From: a bacterium 1xD8-48
GTDB taxonomy: Bacteria > Bacillota > Clostridia > Lachnospirales > Lachnospiraceae
NCBI GenBank assembly: GCA_009917455.1
Contig: QZDS01000023.1
Coordinates: 19,166-83,165, forward strand
Reading direction: 5' to 3'
DNA: 64,000 bases
Positions 1-8,597 of the stretch are shown piece after piece. The stretch's first letter is position 1. Each line of letters opens with the position of its first letter. The position numbers were made by a program, and so were the translations under genes. Under the pieces are notes generated by a model. The model searched no databases and was not told where the DNA came from. It saw only the letters and a list, made by a program, of their open reading frames with translations.

Positions 1-654
1 TCTAAGCTCTATTTCAATAATTTTATATGCCCTCTCAAAATGATATGACATTTTTGATAAATGCTCCGCCATCTCACGTATGCTGCGTGAATTATCAATA
101 GCGGCTTTCTGCGCGATAAAATTCATCCTGCAGTCGATAAGCGCACTGTAGCTGTGTCTGGATATCGTATATTTATAAGGCGAATCCATAAGCAGCATAT
201 CAAGCGACGATACCGGAGATATCGGGTAGACCTTCATTGTCTCGAATATTTTTTCCGGGTTGGAGGGCTCCCCGACGTCAATTGATATTTCACCGTCCTC
301 TAACTTTTCCGTTTCCTCCGCATCATCAGCGCCGGAATCCATGTGCATTCCCGAAACCGCCTCGTTCATCAGGGTTATCTTGGTGTCTAATTCGGTAAGC
401 AAAACGTCCTCCATAAATTCCACTGTCCACCGTTCCTCCTGCTTTACCGTATTGAAATTTGTAAAAGTAATCGCGGTAGTGATTCCTAAAAAGGCGACCA
501 TCGTGTTGACAAGATATCCGTTAAAATCGCTGTTCGAAAGGATTTTCAGTATATTTTTGAAAATCCCCGGCCTGCAGTAATCAAATTCTTTTCCTTTAAT
601 CAGACAAAGTAAAACTCCCAGAATAAATATAATGACGGTGATTACAAGAAACAT
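1..654 (-). CDS. Hypothetical membrane protein, C-terminus cut by window edge
   Basis: An open frame of 218 codons runs from an ATG at 654 to the window edge with no stop, so the gene continues outside. The start has a clear AAAGGAG site seven bases upstream. The first 20 residues form a hydrophobic membrane segment. A second hydrophobic stretch lies around residues 50-65 and is followed by an acidic, probably soluble region rich in Asp and Glu near residues 100-125. I do not recognise the family. It sits downstream of the terminator that closes the sugar-acid operon, so it is probably a separate transcription unit. The conceptual translation was made by eye from the minus strand. Confidence 0.7.
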   Translation of the reverse strand, partial: MFLVITVIIFILGVLLCLIKGKEFDYCRPGIFKNILKILSNSDFNGYLVNTMVAFLGITTAITFTNFNTVKQEERWTVEFMEDVLLTELDTKITLMNEAVSGMHMDSGADDAEETEKLEDGEISIDVGEPSNPEKIFETMKVYPISPVSSLDMLLMDSPYKYTISRHSYSALIDCRMNFIAQKAAIDNSRSIREMAEHLSKMSYHFERAYKIIEIELR

Positions 655-740
655 TTGCTTTCTCCTTTGTGGTTTTGAAAAGTGCATATTCCATATTGTA
701 AAGACGCGTCTTATCCTTTGTCAAGGCTTTACAAGGTCCA

Positions 741-800
741 GAAAACTGAAAAAGTGCAAAGCCCGCAAATACTCCGGTGCTTTGCACTTTTTCAGTTTTC
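741..800. terminator. Perfect 22-bp inverted repeat, bidirectional intrinsic terminator
   Basis: The arms at 741-762 and 779-800 are exact reverse complements separated by 16 bases. The core GTGCAAAGC/GCTTTGCAC is flanked by A5 and T5 tracts, so it can end transcription in either direction. The right arm begins at the stop codon of the 2-hydroxyacid dehydrogenase gene (stop 799-801), so it closes the minus-strand operon. Confidence 0.85.
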
Positions 801-1746
801 ACAGTATATACTTACAGGGCTTCTTCTCCAACACCTGTATCAGATTTTCCACGGAGAGCATCGCCATCTTCTCCACAGCTTCCTTTGTGTGAGCGCCTGC
901 ATGGGGCGTTAATACCACGTCGTCCCTGCCAAACAGCGGGCTCTTCTGCGGCGGCTCCTGCTCGAAGGCGTCCAGTCCCAGTCCCCGCAGCTTCCCGCTC
1001 TCAAGGGCAAGCGCGGCCGCCTCCTCGTCAATCAGCCCTCCCCTTGCGGTATTTACCAGAAACGCTCCCTGCTTCATCCTGGCTAAAGCGTCTTCATTTA
1101 TCATATGACGGGTTTCCGGGAGCAGAGGAACATGCAGCGTAATCACGTCCGCCCGCGCAAGAAGTGTTGAGAGGCCGCTCACCTCAAAATTTTCCTTTTC
1201 GCAATAATCCTTATCAATATACGGGTCATAGGCGAGCACCGTCATGCCGAAGGCTTTTCCGTACTGCGCCACAATCCTCCCTATCGCCCCAAGTCCCACG
1301 ACTCCCAGGATTTTTCCGTTCAGCTCCGCTCCGCTGTAGCGGACCCACTGACCGCTGCCGGTCTTTTCATTCAGCCAGGGGATTTTCCTTACAAGGGACA
1401 AAATCAGGCCAAAGGTCAGCTCCGCCACGGCTCTGGAATTTACTCCCGGGGTGTTGGTAACTGTAATGTTGCGCTTTTTTGCCTCCGGCATATCCACCCG
1501 GTCATAGCCTACGCCGTATCTTGAAATCACCTTAAGCCTCTTTGCGCCTGCCAGAGCCTTTCCCGTTATCCAGTCAAGCCCCGCTATGTAACCGTCGCAG
1601 TCCTGCAAAAGAGGGAGAAGCTCTTTTTCCGTCAGCGGCCGTCCGTAAGGATTAAACACCAGGTCGTCCGTATATTCCCTTAAAATCTGCATAGCTTCCA
1701 GAGGACTGTCCTCCTTTAAGGAAGTAGGCGTCACCAGTATTTTCAT
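799..1746 (-). CDS. D-2-hydroxyacid dehydrogenase (phosphoglycerate dehydrogenase-like)
   Basis: The 315-residue protein has the standard D-2-hydroxyacid dehydrogenase layout. A split catalytic domain surrounds a Rossmann domain with GLGAIG at residues 151-156. The expected catalytic residues are present: Arg235 in NTARGG, Glu264 in FEQEPP and His282 in PHAGAHT. Family members reduce or oxidise 2-keto/2-hydroxy acids with NAD(P). It overlaps the stop of the upstream aldolase gene as ATGA (1743-1746), so the two are translationally coupled. As last gene of a sugar-acid operon it more likely acts on a catabolic keto acid, such as pyruvate or a 2-keto sugar acid, than in serine synthesis. There is no ACT domain, unlike many biosynthetic SerA proteins. 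The substrate is inferred, not shown. Confidence 0.85.
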   Translation of the reverse strand: MKILVTPTSLKEDSPLEAMQILREYTDDLVFNPYGRPLTEKELLPLLQDCDGYIAGLDWITGKALAGAKRLKVISRYGVGYDRVDMPEAKKRNITVTNTPGVNSRAVAELTFGLILSLVRKIPWLNEKTGSGQWVRYSGAELNGKILGVVGLGAIGRIVAQYGKAFGMTVLAYDPYIDKDYCEKENFEVSGLSTLLARADVITLHVPLLPETRHMINEDALARMKQGAFLVNTARGGLIDEEAAALALESGKLRGLGLDAFEQEPPQKSPLFGRDDVVLTPHAGAHTKEAVEKMAMLSVENLIQVLEKKPCKYIL

Positions 1747-2384
1747 CCCTTGCTTCCTTCCCCGGAAACCAGCGCCACAGCCTCGCTCACAAGCTGCCTG
1801 ATTCCGTCAAAATCCTGTTTTTTCAGCATGTCATCCTTCACCATCCAGCTTCCGCCACAGGCAATCACACAGGGCTCCGCCAGATACTCCCTGATATTAC
1901 CCTGATTGATTCCGCCTGTAGGCATAAACTTCATCCGGGGAAACGGGCCGCTTAAGGCTTTAATTGTCTTCAGTCCGCCGTACTGTCCGGCCGGGAAAAA
2001 TTTCACCACCGGCAGGCCGTATTCCATGGCCATCATAAGCTCTGTGGGAGTGCAGACCCCGGGATAAACGGGTATGTTATTCTGGATGGCAAACTCTGTT
2101 ATCCCTTTATGGAAGCCCGGCGATACAAAGAAGGACGCTCCCGCGTCCAGCGCTCTTTTCGCCTGCTCTACACTCGTCAGGGTTCCGGCGCCTACGGCAA
2201 TTTCCGGATAAGCGCCGCTCATCCTTCTGATTGCCTCCTCCGCCGCTTCCGTGCGGAAAGTGATTTCCGCCACCGGCAGGCCTCCCTCCACAAGAGCCTT
2301 TCCCAGGGGAACCGCGTCCTTTGCATCATCCAGCTTTATCACAGGTACTACTTTTAATTTTTCAATTATTTCCGCCACATTCAT
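1743..2384 (-). CDS. eda: KDPG/KHG aldolase
   Basis: This 213-residue class I aldolase of the KDPG/KHG family cleaves 2-keto-3-deoxy-6-phosphogluconate or related 2-keto-4-hydroxy acids to pyruvate plus an aldehyde. The TIM-barrel signatures are present: the general-base Glu40 in VAEITFRT, GAGT near 65-68, and the Schiff-base Lys128 in VVKFFPA. The length is normal. The start at 2384 follows a GGAGG site seven bases upstream. It lies between the phosphotriesterase-like gene and the 2-hydroxyacid dehydrogenase and overlaps the latter by four bases. In context it is the C-C cleaving step of the locus. The true substrate could be a stereoisomer of KDPG. Confidence 0.92.
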   Translation of the reverse strand: MNVAEIIEKLKVVPVIKLDDAKDAVPLGKALVEGGLPVAEITFRTEAAEEAIRRMSGAYPEIAVGAGTLTSVEQAKRALDAGASFFVSPGFHKGITEFAIQNNIPVYPGVCTPTELMMAMEYGLPVVKFFPAGQYGGLKTIKALSGPFPRMKFMPTGGINQGNIREYLAEPCVIACGGSWMVKDDMLKKQDFDGIRQLVSEAVALVSGEGSKG

Positions 2385-2418
2385 TTTCTATCCTCCAATC
2401 CTTCTTCCGTAAATCCTC

Positions 2419-3372
2419 TCACGCCTCCAGATACCTCCTGCTGTTATCTGTCAGCATTTTCATAATGACAGACCTCTTCATTCCTCTTTGTTCCATAAAG
2501 GGAATAAACTCTGCCAGAATATAGTCAAGCCCGATTGCTTCCTTATTATAGGCCTTCATTCTCGCCGCCGTGGTGTCGAGGGAGAGCAGGAGCCTTTCCC
2601 CGAAACCGCGGTCCGTTATTTCCTGTATCAGCTCCGCTTCCCGCTCGTTATCATGGTATTTAAAACGTCCGATGGTGTCGTATTCCAGAAAAGTGCCTCT
2701 TTTTACCACCTCAAGATGAAGGGTCTTATCCGCCTTTGTCCTGTCCATATGGCAGAGGGCAACCCGTCCCGGCTCCATGCCGAGCTTCTCTGCAAAGGTA
2801 AGAAACTCCATTACCGGGCTCTCCGGCTCTGTATGCACCAGAAGGCTCCTTTCCCCATGGACCGCCGCGGATATAGCGGCGGTAAAAAGGGCTTTTCCCG
2901 CCCGGAAGGAATCCCCATCCTCCAAGGCAAGCTTCACAACTCCCGCTCTGGCCTTCGTCTGCTTTCCCGAAAATTGTCCGTCGCAGTCTATGTACATCCC
3001 CTGAAAGATTTCAGTCTCAAAGACGTCCTGAAGCTCCCTTTCCGTTTTCTGAAACAGCCAGTGTCCCCGGGGATAAAACGCCCTTTTGTGAAAGCCGGTG
3101 GAGGCAAGGATTTGCACACCGCTCCTTTCCGCAATTTCACAAAGCCCCTCTTCCATTCGGCAGCATCCCACGGGCTGCGCATCTATCAGGGTCCTTCCTC
3201 CCGCCCTGCGATAGCCTTCCGTCTCCGTTGCGGACTTCTTCACATCGTCCATGCATAAATCAGGATTTATGTAATACCCCTCTCCCTTTCGCAGCATCAA
3301 ATGCTCGTGGCACTGGCAGATTCCCAGTTTTTCTCCCTTAAGTCCGCCCAGGATGGACATGATTTCTCTCAT
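2419..3372 (-). CDS. Phosphotriesterase-family metal-dependent hydrolase (likely sugar lactonase)
   Basis: The 317-residue protein resembles the phosphotriesterase branch of the amidohydrolase superfamily. It has the N-terminal HxH metal pair (His22 and His24 in CQCHEHL), later histidines in LLVHTEP and ALCHMDR, and a C-terminal metal-binding Asp in LLSLDTT. These fit a binuclear TIM-barrel hydrolase. Members characterised in other bacteria include lactonases acting on phosphorylated or free sugar lactones, which suits the operon better than an organophosphate substrate. It starts almost immediately after the AroE-like gene stop (3374), so the two are coupled. A carboxylated-lysine ligand could not be assigned with certainty by eye. 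The specific lactone is unknown. Confidence 0.75.
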   Translation of the reverse strand: MREIMSILGGLKGEKLGICQCHEHLMLRKGEGYYINPDLCMDDVKKSATETEGYRRAGGRTLIDAQPVGCCRMEEGLCEIAERSGVQILASTGFHKRAFYPRGHWLFQKTERELQDVFETEIFQGMYIDCDGQFSGKQTKARAGVVKLALEDGDSFRAGKALFTAAISAAVHGERSLLVHTEPESPVMEFLTFAEKLGMEPGRVALCHMDRTKADKTLHLEVVKRGTFLEYDTIGRFKYHDNEREAELIQEITDRGFGERLLLSLDTTAARMKAYNKEAIGLDYILAEFIPFMEQRGMKRSVIMKMLTDNSRRYLEA

Positions 3373-3373
3373 C

Positions 3374-4309
3374 TTAAGCCTGCCCCGCCAGCTCGCTCAG
3401 CCGCTCAATCTTCTGTGCGTCAATGGTAATGTGGAATACCTCCTCAATCACCTGGGTCCATCCGTAGATGAAGTAATCCCATCCCATCTCCACATGAAGA
3501 TTTTTTTCCTCCTGCTGCGCTTTTGCCTGCCGGGCAAAAATCAAATCGCCCCTGTAATTGATTTCCCATACCAGACTGTCCTTTGGAAATTCTGCGCTGT
3601 CCGTAATGGGCGAGCCCGGCGCGTCTTTGCCCAGTCCTGTTGCATTCACTATCAGGGAGTGAGGCTTTAAGCCCTTTAGCGTCGCGTCATTGTCTTCCGG
3701 TTTCGGATTGTAACAAAACTCAAAGGAAACCTCCGGGTTTAATCCCTTTAGTATTTCTTTTGCGGAAGAAAGACGGGGTTCGCTCCGGTTGGTAATATAA
3801 ATTTTCCCCGGCACATTTCCGCCCTTGCAGACCTTCGCAAAATAAATGGACATCGCCAGCGTGCTGCCGCCGGCTCCCATGAGCATCACATCTCCGTGGT
3901 ACTGTCCCCAGAAATTTTCCGGCACAAATTTTTGAAGAGCCAGTCCGCTGGAAATAGGGTCCTTTGCATGAGCGCAGAGCTTCCCGTCCTTTTTGGAAAT
4001 GGATGAAACCTCTCCAAGCTGCTCTGCATAAGGGTCTACATAATCAAACAAATCCCTGCAGGTCCGGAACAAATCAATCTTATGAGTTGTCACCAGCGCG
4101 CCAAGGGAAAGAGGGTCTTCCTTGATGAACGTTACCGCCTCCCTGTATGCCTCCGCCGGGGAGTGGGGCTTAAAATCAATCCCTTTGATTACCGCTCCCA
4201 GGCCAAGTTCCCTGGACCATTTGGGGAATACCGTCATAATCGAGGATTTTCCCGTTGTCACTCCGATAAAATACATTGTAGGCTGCGTCGCCTTTTCATA
4301 CCTTGCCAT
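3374..4309 (-). CDS. Shikimate dehydrogenase-like (AroE-family) oxidoreductase
   Basis: The 311-residue protein resembles AroE/YdiB dehydrogenases. An N-terminal substrate domain carries TTHK (Lys77) and a later KDP segment (Asp117), which fit the catalytic Lys-Asp pair of shikimate dehydrogenases. It is followed by a dinucleotide-binding GAGGST at 145-150. The protein is longer than typical AroE (about 270-290) and the TTHK block differs from the usual NVTxPxK form, so the substrate is probably not shikimate. It sits in the middle of a sugar-acid operon with no aromatic biosynthesis genes nearby. I infer a role in oxidising or reducing a cyclic polyol or sugar acid. The AAAGGAG site ten bases upstream supports the start. 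Confidence 0.7.
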   Translation of the reverse strand: MARYEKATQPTMYFIGVTTGKSSIMTVFPKWSRELGLGAVIKGIDFKPHSPAEAYREAVTFIKEDPLSLGALVTTHKIDLFRTCRDLFDYVDPYAEQLGEVSSISKKDGKLCAHAKDPISSGLALQKFVPENFWGQYHGDVMLMGAGGSTLAMSIYFAKVCKGGNVPGKIYITNRSEPRLSSAKEILKGLNPEVSFEFCYNPKPEDNDATLKGLKPHSLIVNATGLGKDAPGSPITDSAEFPKDSLVWEINYRGDLIFARQAKAQQEEKNLHVEMGWDYFIYGWTQVIEEVFHITIDAQKIERLSELAGQA

Positions 4310-4336
4310 ATACCGTCACTCCTTTTGCCTTGCTTG

Positions 4337-4915
4337 TCAGTCCCATTTTTTGTTTTCCATAACGACAGCCTCTCCATCCTTACGGCATATCATATGGTGA
4401 TACCCCTTCTTTTCGATTGTCCCATAGTCATGCCCCGCGTCGGCGGCAAAGGTAAAGAACATCACCAAAGGGGCATCTCCCGTGTTTACGCTTCTGTGGG
4501 CAAAGCTCCTGGGAACGTAAACCGCTTCCCCTTTTCGCAGAGGAATCTCCCTTGTGGTTCCCTTCGGGTCCTCCATCACCATATAGCCTTCCCCCTCAAG
4601 CACGTAGTAGACCTCGGCAGTATCGACCTTCCGGTGAAAATGGCCTTTGGTCATGTAATACTCGCTGCCTATCAGCCCCGGATAAACGATTGTGGTCCCG
4701 AAAGCCAAATCCCCTTCCCTTTCAGGGCATCCCAGCTCATAAAATTCGTAAATCAATGGATTTTCTTTTTCAAGAATACTTTTCACGGCCTCCGAATCCT
4801 CATAAAAGCCTTCCATGTCCGAAAGATACCGCTTTGTTGTTTCCGTATTCTGTGAAAATCCCGATTGCAAGTCAAAATCCAGGGTAAATCCCTGATTCCA
4901 GTTAAAATTTCCCAT
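4337..4915 (-). CDS. Cupin-type (archaeal-type) glucose-6-phosphate isomerase
   Basis: This 192-residue protein matches the cupin phosphoglucose isomerase family, unrelated to the usual large PGI. It has the GHFHRK motif (His92 and His94 from the chosen start), Glu101 in DTAEVYY and His140 in SFAHRS, which form the metal site of this family. Its usual reaction interconverts glucose-6-phosphate and fructose-6-phosphate. I chose the ATG at 4915 because GGAGG lies five bases upstream; the earlier in-frame ATG at 4927 has no site. It lies between the Zn-dehydrogenase and the AroE-like gene, so here it probably isomerises a sugar or sugar phosphate of the pathway. Substrate specificity is open. 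Confidence 0.8.
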   Translation of the reverse strand: MGNFNWNQGFTLDFDLQSGFSQNTETTKRYLSDMEGFYEDSEAVKSILEKENPLIYEFYELGCPEREGDLAFGTTIVYPGLIGSEYYMTKGHFHRKVDTAEVYYVLEGEGYMVMEDPKGTTREIPLRKGEAVYVPRSFAHRSVNTGDAPLVMFFTFAADAGHDYGTIEKKGYHHMICRKDGEAVVMENKKWD

Positions 4916-4941
4916 TCTGTCCTCCATTTTGGTTTCGCTGC

Positions 4942-5976
4942 TTACCGAAAAACAACGATTCCCTTCTTCTTAATCTCTCTGCGCTCCAGCTTTTCAAAGG
5001 CTTCCAGCACGTTTTCAAAAGGAAAATAATCGGATATGAAGTCCTTTAAGTTTACCTTTCCCTCCGCAAGCCACTTAAGCACCATGTCCGTACATTCGCC
5101 CTCCTCCGCCTTTGAGGGGAACTGCTGAAACTGGAGCTGCCAGTTATAAGGCGCCTTCTGCCAGTCAAGCTCCATGCTTAAGTGCGGAGAAATTCCGTAA
5201 CAGCAGATTTTTCCTCCGTCCTTTATCAGCTCCATGCCCTGATTGATAATCGGGAGAATCCCCACCGCATCGAGCACATAGCAAACGCCCTCCGGGCAGA
5301 TTTCCCGCACACGCGCCCCAACGTCCGTCTGTGTGCTGTCAAAGGCATAATCCGCGCCCTTTTCCAGAGCTTCCTTCACTTTGTCCTCCACCACGTCAAA
5401 AGCAATCACCGGGCCGATTCCAAGCAGCTTCATAAACTGGATAAAAGTAAGTCCCACCGGACCGCAGCCAAACACCGTCACGCTCTCCCCCCGGGACATG
5501 CCGAAGCGTTTGATGGCGCTTAAAACCTCCCGCAGCGTAATAATCATGGTTGCGTCCACCGGGTCAACGGATTTTGGCAGCACACTCTGGGCATAAGCGC
5601 ATTCCGGCGCTTCCCCTTCCGGGTAGGCGGCAGCGTCGTCAATCACGCCGTATTCGCTGAAACCGCCCCAGCCGGATTTCAGCTCCTCATCGTCCGGCAC
5701 CTCGCTCACAAAGGGAAGCAGGACGTAATCTCCTTTTTTATAGGAAGAAACTCTGCCTCCCGTTTCCACTACCTGCCCCACGGCCTCGTGGCCCAGCATC
5801 AGGGGATAGGCGTCCTCGCCAAATCCCTTAAAGGTATGATGAATCAGCTTGGCATCCGTGCCGTTGCAGATTCCGCAGCACACCATTTTCACAAGCGCCT
5901 GACACTCATTGTATTCGGGAACAGCTACTTCCCGGATTTCAAGGCTTCCTGTTTTGGTTACCACTAATGTTTTCAT
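4942..5976 (-). CDS. Zinc-dependent medium-chain alcohol/polyol dehydrogenase
   Basis: The 344-residue protein belongs to the MDR zinc-dehydrogenase superfamily. CGICNGTD carries the catalytic-site Cys, GHEAVG the zinc-binding His and Glu, and VFGCGPVGL the NAD(P)-binding site. The four-cysteine structural zinc loop of many members is not evident around residues 85-115. The start at 5976 is supported by AGAAAGGAG; the frame extends 18 codons further but has no better site. It is the first gene of the second operon of the locus, downstream of a candidate GntR operator (6092-6107). It probably oxidises a hydroxyl or hemiacetal of the imported sugar, giving a ketone or lactone for the downstream enzymes. 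Confidence 0.85.
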   Translation of the reverse strand: MKTLVVTKTGSLEIREVAVPEYNECQALVKMVCCGICNGTDAKLIHHTFKGFGEDAYPLMLGHEAVGQVVETGGRVSSYKKGDYVLLPFVSEVPDDEELKSGWGGFSEYGVIDDAAAYPEGEAPECAYAQSVLPKSVDPVDATMIITLREVLSAIKRFGMSRGESVTVFGCGPVGLTFIQFMKLLGIGPVIAFDVVEDKVKEALEKGADYAFDSTQTDVGARVREICPEGVCYVLDAVGILPIINQGMELIKDGGKICCYGISPHLSMELDWQKAPYNWQLQFQQFPSKAEEGECTDMVLKWLAEGKVNLKDFISDYFPFENVLEAFEKLERREIKKKGIVVFR

Positions 5977-6091
5977 GTTTCTCCTTTCTGATATTTCAAC
6001 TCTGCTTATTCTCGCAGGCAACCGGTTCAATTCCTGCTCTCCAGTCGTTTATCCTGCCCCTTTCGACATTATCCTTATATAATAATGTATT

Positions 6092-6107
6092 ATTGTAATG
6101 ACATAAT
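6092..6107. promoter_or_regulatory. Candidate GntR operator in front of the dehydrogenase operon
   Basis: The 13-mer TGTAATGACATAA at 6095-6107 is identical to one in the promoter of the transport operon (14325-14337). Here the left half is imperfect (ATTGT), but the TGT-N4-ACA core is kept. It lies four bases after the kinase stop codon and about 115 bases before the dehydrogenase start. This is the position expected for control of an internal promoter. The link to the GntR protein at 7641-8396 is inference. Confidence 0.6.
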
Positions 6108-6110
6108 TAT

Positions 6111-7625
6111 CTATAATTTTCCAAATACCCCTTCCAGTGCAAAATAGCATGCGTCAAAGACTTCTTTTCGCTCCTGATAATCTCCGGCCGCCTTAGGGTC
6201 CGGCTCGTGTATGCCCTGTATTTCAAGGAACTTTTCGCTCACGCTAAAATCCTTATAAAGCCCGGCTCCCACGCCGCCTGTGATTGCGCCGCCCATAGAG
6301 CTTGCCTCTTCCAGAACCGAAGGCACCAGTATTCTGGTATTATAGACGTCCGCCATTATCTGGCGCCACACCCTTCCCTTTGCGCCTCCGCCAATCACCA
6401 CCATTTCGTCAATCGCCACCTGAGTGCGGAGCACGTCAAGACACAGAGAGAGATTCATGGTCACGCCTTCCAGCACGCTTCGCAGGATATCCGCTCTGGT
6501 GTTCTCCGCCTTGAGTCCCAGGAAAGCTCCCTTTGCATCCGGGTTCCATCTGGGCGCCCGCTCCCCCATAAGATAGGGAAGGAACAAAACGCCGTTAGCC
6601 CCCGCCGGGCTTTTGGCAATTTCCTCATTCATATAATCGTAGGGCGATTTTCCGTGGATTCTCGCGTCGTACTGCTCCATCTTGCAAATCGTCTCTTTCA
6701 GCCAGCTATAGGCTCCCCCGGCGCTCTGCATGGTTCCGTTAGGCGCATAATACCCCGGCACAATGTGAACCCAGTTGACAATCCGCATCTTCTCATCAAA
6801 AATCGGCTGCTCCGAGGTGGTGGTTATCCATGCGCTGGTTCCCATGCTGCAATAGGTTTTGCCCGGCGCAACCGAGCCTGTCCCCACATTTGCCGTAACT
6901 CCGTCGCCTCCGCCTAATACCACGGGAATGCCGGGAACAAGTCCCGTCAGCCTTGCCGCCTCAGGAGTCACAACGCCCGCCACAAAGGTGGAGGGCTTAA
7001 GCTCGGGAAGCCTGCCTTCGTCTATTCCCGCCGCTTCCAGAATTTGCTCCGACCACTGTCTTTTTTTGATATCCAGACATCCGCAGCTGTTTCCGTCGGA
7101 ATATTCCGTATAAAATTTCCCGGTCAGCCGGTATACAATATAATCCTTTGCGTTCAGCATTTTATAGGTATTTTCATAAACCTCGGGCTGGTTCTCCTTC
7201 ATCCACATAAACTTCTGGATTCCGTAGGAAGCCGTGTTTCTGTGTCCCACGATATTATAAAAATCCCACTGGCTGATTTTACTTTGAAGAAGCTCCGCCT
7301 GCTTCTGCGCCCGCTGGTCAGCCCAGATAATGGCCTTATGCAGGGGATTTCCCTGCCTGTCAACGCAAAGGCATCCCATCATCTGTCCGCTGAAGGAGAT
7401 AACCGCCACCTCATCCGGTGAAATTCCCGTCTCCTTCAAAAGCTCCTTCGTGGAAACCTGCACCGCGCGCCACCAGTCGTCGGCATCCTGCTCCGCCCAG
7501 TTTCCGTTAAAATACGCCGTATCGTAAGCGTATACATGGCTGCCTGCCAGTCTGCCATCAAGAGAAAAGAATGTCGCCTTGTCCCCCGACGTTCCCAGGT
7601 CATGAGCCAGTATATATTTTTTCAT
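6111..7625 (-). CDS. FGGY-family carbohydrate kinase (xylulokinase-like)
   Basis: The 504-residue protein has the two-domain sugar-kinase fold. An N-terminal phosphate-binding HDLGTSGDK is followed by substrate-domain segments such as ISFSGQMMG and WADQR; the C-terminal domain has VIGGGAKGR and ASSMGGA. FGGY kinases phosphorylate ketoses, polyols or aldonates with ATP. The start at 7625 is preferred because AGGTGA precedes it; a TTG 15 bases upstream is possible. It begins 16 bases after the GntR gene stop, so regulator and kinase share a transcript. In context it should phosphorylate the sugar acid or ketose before KDPG-type aldol cleavage. The sequence does not decide among xylulose, gluconate or a rarer substrate. 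Confidence 0.85.
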   Translation of the reverse strand: MKKYILAHDLGTSGDKATFFSLDGRLAGSHVYAYDTAYFNGNWAEQDADDWWRAVQVSTKELLKETGISPDEVAVISFSGQMMGCLCVDRQGNPLHKAIIWADQRAQKQAELLQSKISQWDFYNIVGHRNTASYGIQKFMWMKENQPEVYENTYKMLNAKDYIVYRLTGKFYTEYSDGNSCGCLDIKKRQWSEQILEAAGIDEGRLPELKPSTFVAGVVTPEAARLTGLVPGIPVVLGGGDGVTANVGTGSVAPGKTYCSMGTSAWITTTSEQPIFDEKMRIVNWVHIVPGYYAPNGTMQSAGGAYSWLKETICKMEQYDARIHGKSPYDYMNEEIAKSPAGANGVLFLPYLMGERAPRWNPDAKGAFLGLKAENTRADILRSVLEGVTMNLSLCLDVLRTQVAIDEMVVIGGGAKGRVWRQIMADVYNTRILVPSVLEEASSMGGAITGGVGAGLYKDFSVSEKFLEIQGIHEPDPKAAGDYQERKEVFDACYFALEGVFGKL

Positions 7626-7640
7626 TGCTTCACCTGCCAA

Positions 7641-8396
7641 TCATTTATTTTCCACATAAATATTTACATCAAAGGTATTCCTGTCTCCCCGATACCTGGC
7701 AATGGAAAATTCAATGGGTTCTTCAAAAATATTGTATCCCTCTGTTGAAAACAGATGAATAGGCTTTCCCGGTTTGATATCCATAAAACGTCCGTCCTCC
7801 GGTTCCGCCTCGACGGCTTCAATTACTCTGTGCGCCGTACATACCCTGGTGCTTTCCGACCGGGATAAAATATTATACAAAGATTCCTTTTCCAAATCAT
7901 GCTGCATAACAAAGCTACATTTGTCATATGGCAAATACGTTTTTATCGTCACCAGGGCCTCGTCGTCCGCATAGCGGACGCGATACAGGTAAATAACCTG
8001 CCTGCCCTCGCGTATTTTCAACTTTTCGGCTACCGTTCTGCTGGCCGGTATCACCTGCAGCTCCACTATCCTGGTACTGGGAACCATATTCATTCTGCTG
8101 ATTTGTTCGTTAAACGGTTCCAGCTTTTTAATAAAATCCTGCCCTACCTTGGGCTTGGATACAAACGTCCCCTTGCTTTTTATCCTGTAGAGCCATCCCT
8201 CATGAACCAGTTCCGTGATTGCCTGCCGGACTGTGGTTCTGCTGATGCCCAGGCTGTCGCATAAATCCTGCTCCTTCGGCACCATGCTTCCCTGCTCATA
8301 GACACCGCTTTTAATGTTGTTTAAAATTTCCTCTTTTAACTGGTAGTACAGTGGTATAGGTATGCTTTTATCCAGATGTATGTCTATTTTCCCCAT
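7641..8396 (-). CDS. GntR-family (HutC/UTRA) transcriptional regulator
   Basis: The 251-residue protein has an N-terminal winged helix (residues about 10-75), with the family pattern LYYQLKEEI, an HTH at CDSLGISRTTVRQAITEL, and a wing GTFVSKP. A C-terminal UTRA ligand-binding domain follows (about 95-245). HutC-type members bind short palindromes and release them on binding sugar phosphates or acids. It lies between the transport operon and the kinase, so it most likely senses a pathway intermediate. Two copies of TGTAATGACATAA occur in front of the flanking operons and are likely targets. An ATGT-CAT-ACAT element at 8515-8525 upstream of its own gene is a weaker autoregulatory candidate. Confidence 0.88.
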   Translation of the reverse strand: MGKIDIHLDKSIPIPLYYQLKEEILNNIKSGVYEQGSMVPKEQDLCDSLGISRTTVRQAITELVHEGWLYRIKSKGTFVSKPKVGQDFIKKLEPFNEQISRMNMVPSTRIVELQVIPASRTVAEKLKIREGRQVIYLYRVRYADDEALVTIKTYLPYDKCSFVMQHDLEKESLYNILSRSESTRVCTAHRVIEAVEAEPEDGRFMDIKPGKPIHLFSTEGYNIFEEPIEFSIARYRGDRNTFDVNIYVENK

Positions 8397-8597
8397 CTCA
8401 TTTCTCCTGACTGTATTGGCACTGATTCCCCATTTTCCGGTATGCCGTTTTTATAATTATTATCATACGAAATGAAAAATTTGGCAAGCGTATTACACCC
8501 CATATACCTTCCATATGTCATACATTTCTTCCATATACTACCCATTGTGTCAGCGCCGGAAAGGGGGAAGAATCGTTTTCATCCTTTTTCAGGTTTT

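Noticed and set aside
596..802. Minus-strand ORF of 68 codons between the first two genes
   Set aside because: It crosses the terminator hairpin and overlaps the start of the membrane protein gene in another frame; no start signal.
2488..3258. Plus-strand ORF of 256 codons opposite the phosphotriesterase-like gene
   Set aside because: The minus strand carries a convincing enzyme with metal motifs; the plus frame has no start signal and no recognisable motif.
4082..4855. Plus-strand ORF of 257 codons
   Set aside because: It spans the junction of two well-supported minus-strand genes (AroE-like and cupin isomerase).
8515..8525. Third GntR operator copy
   Set aside because: ATGT-CAT-ACAT has the half-sites but one base less spacing than the other two; too weak to call as a feature.
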